NCBI GenBank assembly: GCA_947446645.1
Contig: CANFHA010000001.1
Location: 124,001-188,000, forward strand
From: Chitinophagaceae bacterium
GTDB taxonomy: Bacteria; Bacteroidota; Bacteroidia; Chitinophagales; Chitinophagaceae
DNA length: 64,000 nucleotides
Direction: 5' to 3'
Shown: piece after piece, positions 62,821-64,000 of the stretch
Numbering within the stretch: position 1 is the first letter of the stretch
How the letters are laid out: the number at the start of each line of letters is the position of its first letter
Notes under the pieces: generated by a model
What the model saw: the letters and a program-made list of their open reading frames with translations, nothing else
Database searches by the model: none
Told to the model about the DNA's origin: nothing
Translations under genes and position numbers: made by a program

Positions 62821-64000
62821 CTAATATAGGGCAGTATAGTTGCCTGCTATTGTCATTATCCAGTTAACACCACCGTCCGTGCTTTGGAAAATGCCCTTAT
62901 TGGTTGCCAGGTATATGTACTTCTGTATAGTACCGTTCTTAAAGATATTTTGTTTGAAGGCAATGTTGCGCACCACCAGGTTGCTGGCCAGGCCACTATT
63001 GTTTTGCTGCCATACGTGCGTATTAGTGTTGTAAATATACAGCCCTGCAGAGTCAGTGCCTATCAGGCAAACCTCTTCAAACGGAGCAGAGATACAACGA
63101 AGCGGACGGTTAGGCAGGCCGGTGTACTGAGCCCAGTTAGCACCATAATCATCGCTGTACCATGCGCCATACTTGCCGCGGTTGTCAATGGCAATAAGCC
63201 TGTTGTTATAGTGCCCCAGTGTAAAGAAGCTGGAATCCGTCATTACAGTGCCATGCGGTGGCAGTGGTGTGCCTGAAGGATTGCCAGAATATACACTTCC
63301 TGAGTTGTCCGGATTAGCAGTGGTTTCCAGCCATCTATCGTCTTTAGCAGGTTTGTAAAAATTCCTTGCATATCGCAGATTATATGCGCCTGGTGCAGGC
63401 AATCTTTTATTTTCGAATGCCAGGCCACACAGATATCCGTTTGCTAATTGAGTAAATGAATACATTTTAACTGGCAGTATGCCCACATGTGTGGTATCGT
63501 AGCTGTTTTCAAAATGCCATGTGCCTATTGCGCCATTCTGGTCACTGTATACCAGGCCCAGGTAGCTGGGGTAAAGGGTACTTCCATCAAGCATACTAGA
63601 AGCCCTGCTGCTTGCGTATACGCGGTTGCCCCAGCTAGGAATATTGATCAGCATTGACTGGTTAAGATTAATAGCAACGCCGTTGATGGCTGTATCTGGC
63701 TTCCAGTACAGGGAATCGTAGCTGTGATTAAAGTTTGTGCCCTCGTTAGTGCTGAAGTACAATGAGTCTTTAGCCCACAAAATATTATTGCCTGATGTAA
63801 TAAGCGCACGGCAAGGCTTCCCGTCTGGCGGAAATATTACCGGGCTGATTTTTTTGCCATCATTCGTCAGGAACAAAGTGCCGGAAGTATCGCAGAAATA
63901 CAGGCTGAACGGCGTTTCAATAACATTCTGATTATTAATAGCGTTTATTTTCTTACAACTGTATGCAGCCACAGCTATTATGGCAAGCAGTACTGCCGCA
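62821..64000 (-). CDS. lipoprotein with YCF48/BNR-like propeller (5' end outside window)
   Basis: The frame remains open through the window end. Reading from the edge it gives AAVLLAIIAVAAYSCKK, a hydrophobic signal with lipobox AAYSC, so only the first few residues are missing; a GTG at 63972 within it is not the true start. The 390 visible residues contain Asp-box repeats (YSDDYGANWAQYTGLP, STDGGVNWIMTI) and many aromatic strands (LYFSTNEGTNFNHSYDSLYW), as in the YCF48-like protein at 31071. A propeller-type binding protein on a membrane surface is likely. No catalytic site is recognised. Confidence 0.8.
   Translation of the reverse strand, partial: AAVLLAIIAVAAYSCKKINAINNQNVIETPFSLYFCDTSGTLFLTNDGKKISPVIFPPDGKPCRALITSGNNILWAKDSLYFSTNEGTNFNHSYDSLYWKPDTAINGVAINLNQSMLINIPSWGNRVYASSRASSMLDGSTLYPSYLGLVYSDQNGAIGTWHFENSYDTTHVGILPVKMYSFTQLANGYLCGLAFENKRLPAPGAYNLRYARNFYKPAKDDRWLETTANPDNSGSVYSGNPSGTPLPPHGTVMTDSSFFTLGHYNNRLIAIDNRGKYGAWYSDDYGANWAQYTGLPNRPLRCISAPFEEVCLIGTDSAGLYIYNTNTHVWQQNNSGLASNLVVRNIAFKQNIFKNGTIQKYIYLATNKGIFQSTDGGVNWIMTIAGNYTALY

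Overview
The window looks like a chromosomal segment of a Bacteroidota species, most likely from the Chitinophagales. The reasons are a PorX-type regulator of the type IX secretion system (T9SS), at least six secreted proteins ending in T9SS sorting domains, promoters of the TTTG-N~20-TAnnTTTG type, few visible Shine-Dalgarno sequences, a transhydrogenase with a split alpha subunit, and typical DUF4105, DUF2795 and HipA_2/DUF3037 genes. No phage, plasmid, insertion sequence, CRISPR array or rRNA gene is visible. The order-level assignment is inference.

Layout. 0-18 kb: a NUDIX hydrolase cut by the window edge, porX, an acetyltransferase, a membrane TPR protein, three Ig-repeat T9SS cargo proteins, a DUF4105 protein, NAD kinase, an Omp85-like barrel protein, a lipoprotein with a cytochrome-like motif and a beta-propeller, and folB. 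18-32 kb: purL, small heat-shock protein followed by small unknown genes, a 2OG-Fe(II) oxygenase, lolD, DUF2795, a LOG-family hydrolase, another T9SS cargo protein, a peroxiredoxin, the HipA_2/DUF3037 pair, and a YCF48-like protein. 32-41 kb: one 2831-residue surface protein with a beta-helix region, about sixteen Ig-like repeats and a T9SS signal, then a gene-poor stretch of 1.3 kb. 42-51 kb: groES-groEL, another T9SS cargo protein, an XRE regulator, the three-gene NAD(P) transhydrogenase operon and an EGF-like lipoprotein. 51.5-57.5 kb: the translation cluster tRNA-Thr, tRNA-Tyr, tRNA-Gly, two degenerate tRNA-like units, tRNA-Thr, tuf, then an opposite-strand cassette (adenylation enzyme, GNAT, carrier protein), then tRNA-Trp, secE and nusG. 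57.5-64 kb: ppx-ppk1, a methyltransferase with a flexirubin-type ketosynthase-like gene, an S4 RNA-binding protein, and a lipoprotein cut by the window end.

Functional links. PorX is known in other Bacteroidota to control T9SS genes, and the Ig-repeat proteins are the kind of cargo that system exports. The tRNA-tuf-tRNA-secE-nusG order is ancient, but here it is split by the carrier-protein cassette, and nusG ends in a terminator instead of leading into rplK. The most unusual structure is in the tRNA-tuf operon at 51.98-52.16 kb. Two tandem tRNA-Thr-like units keep the acceptor 5' strand and D arm, but the anticodon arm is replaced by a CCCGAT/ATCGGG hairpin related to a palindromic repeat found elsewhere in the window. 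Each unit is followed by a boxA-like GTTCTTT element. The stand-alone adenylation/GNAT/carrier-protein cassette is the best candidate for an uncharacterised biochemical pathway.
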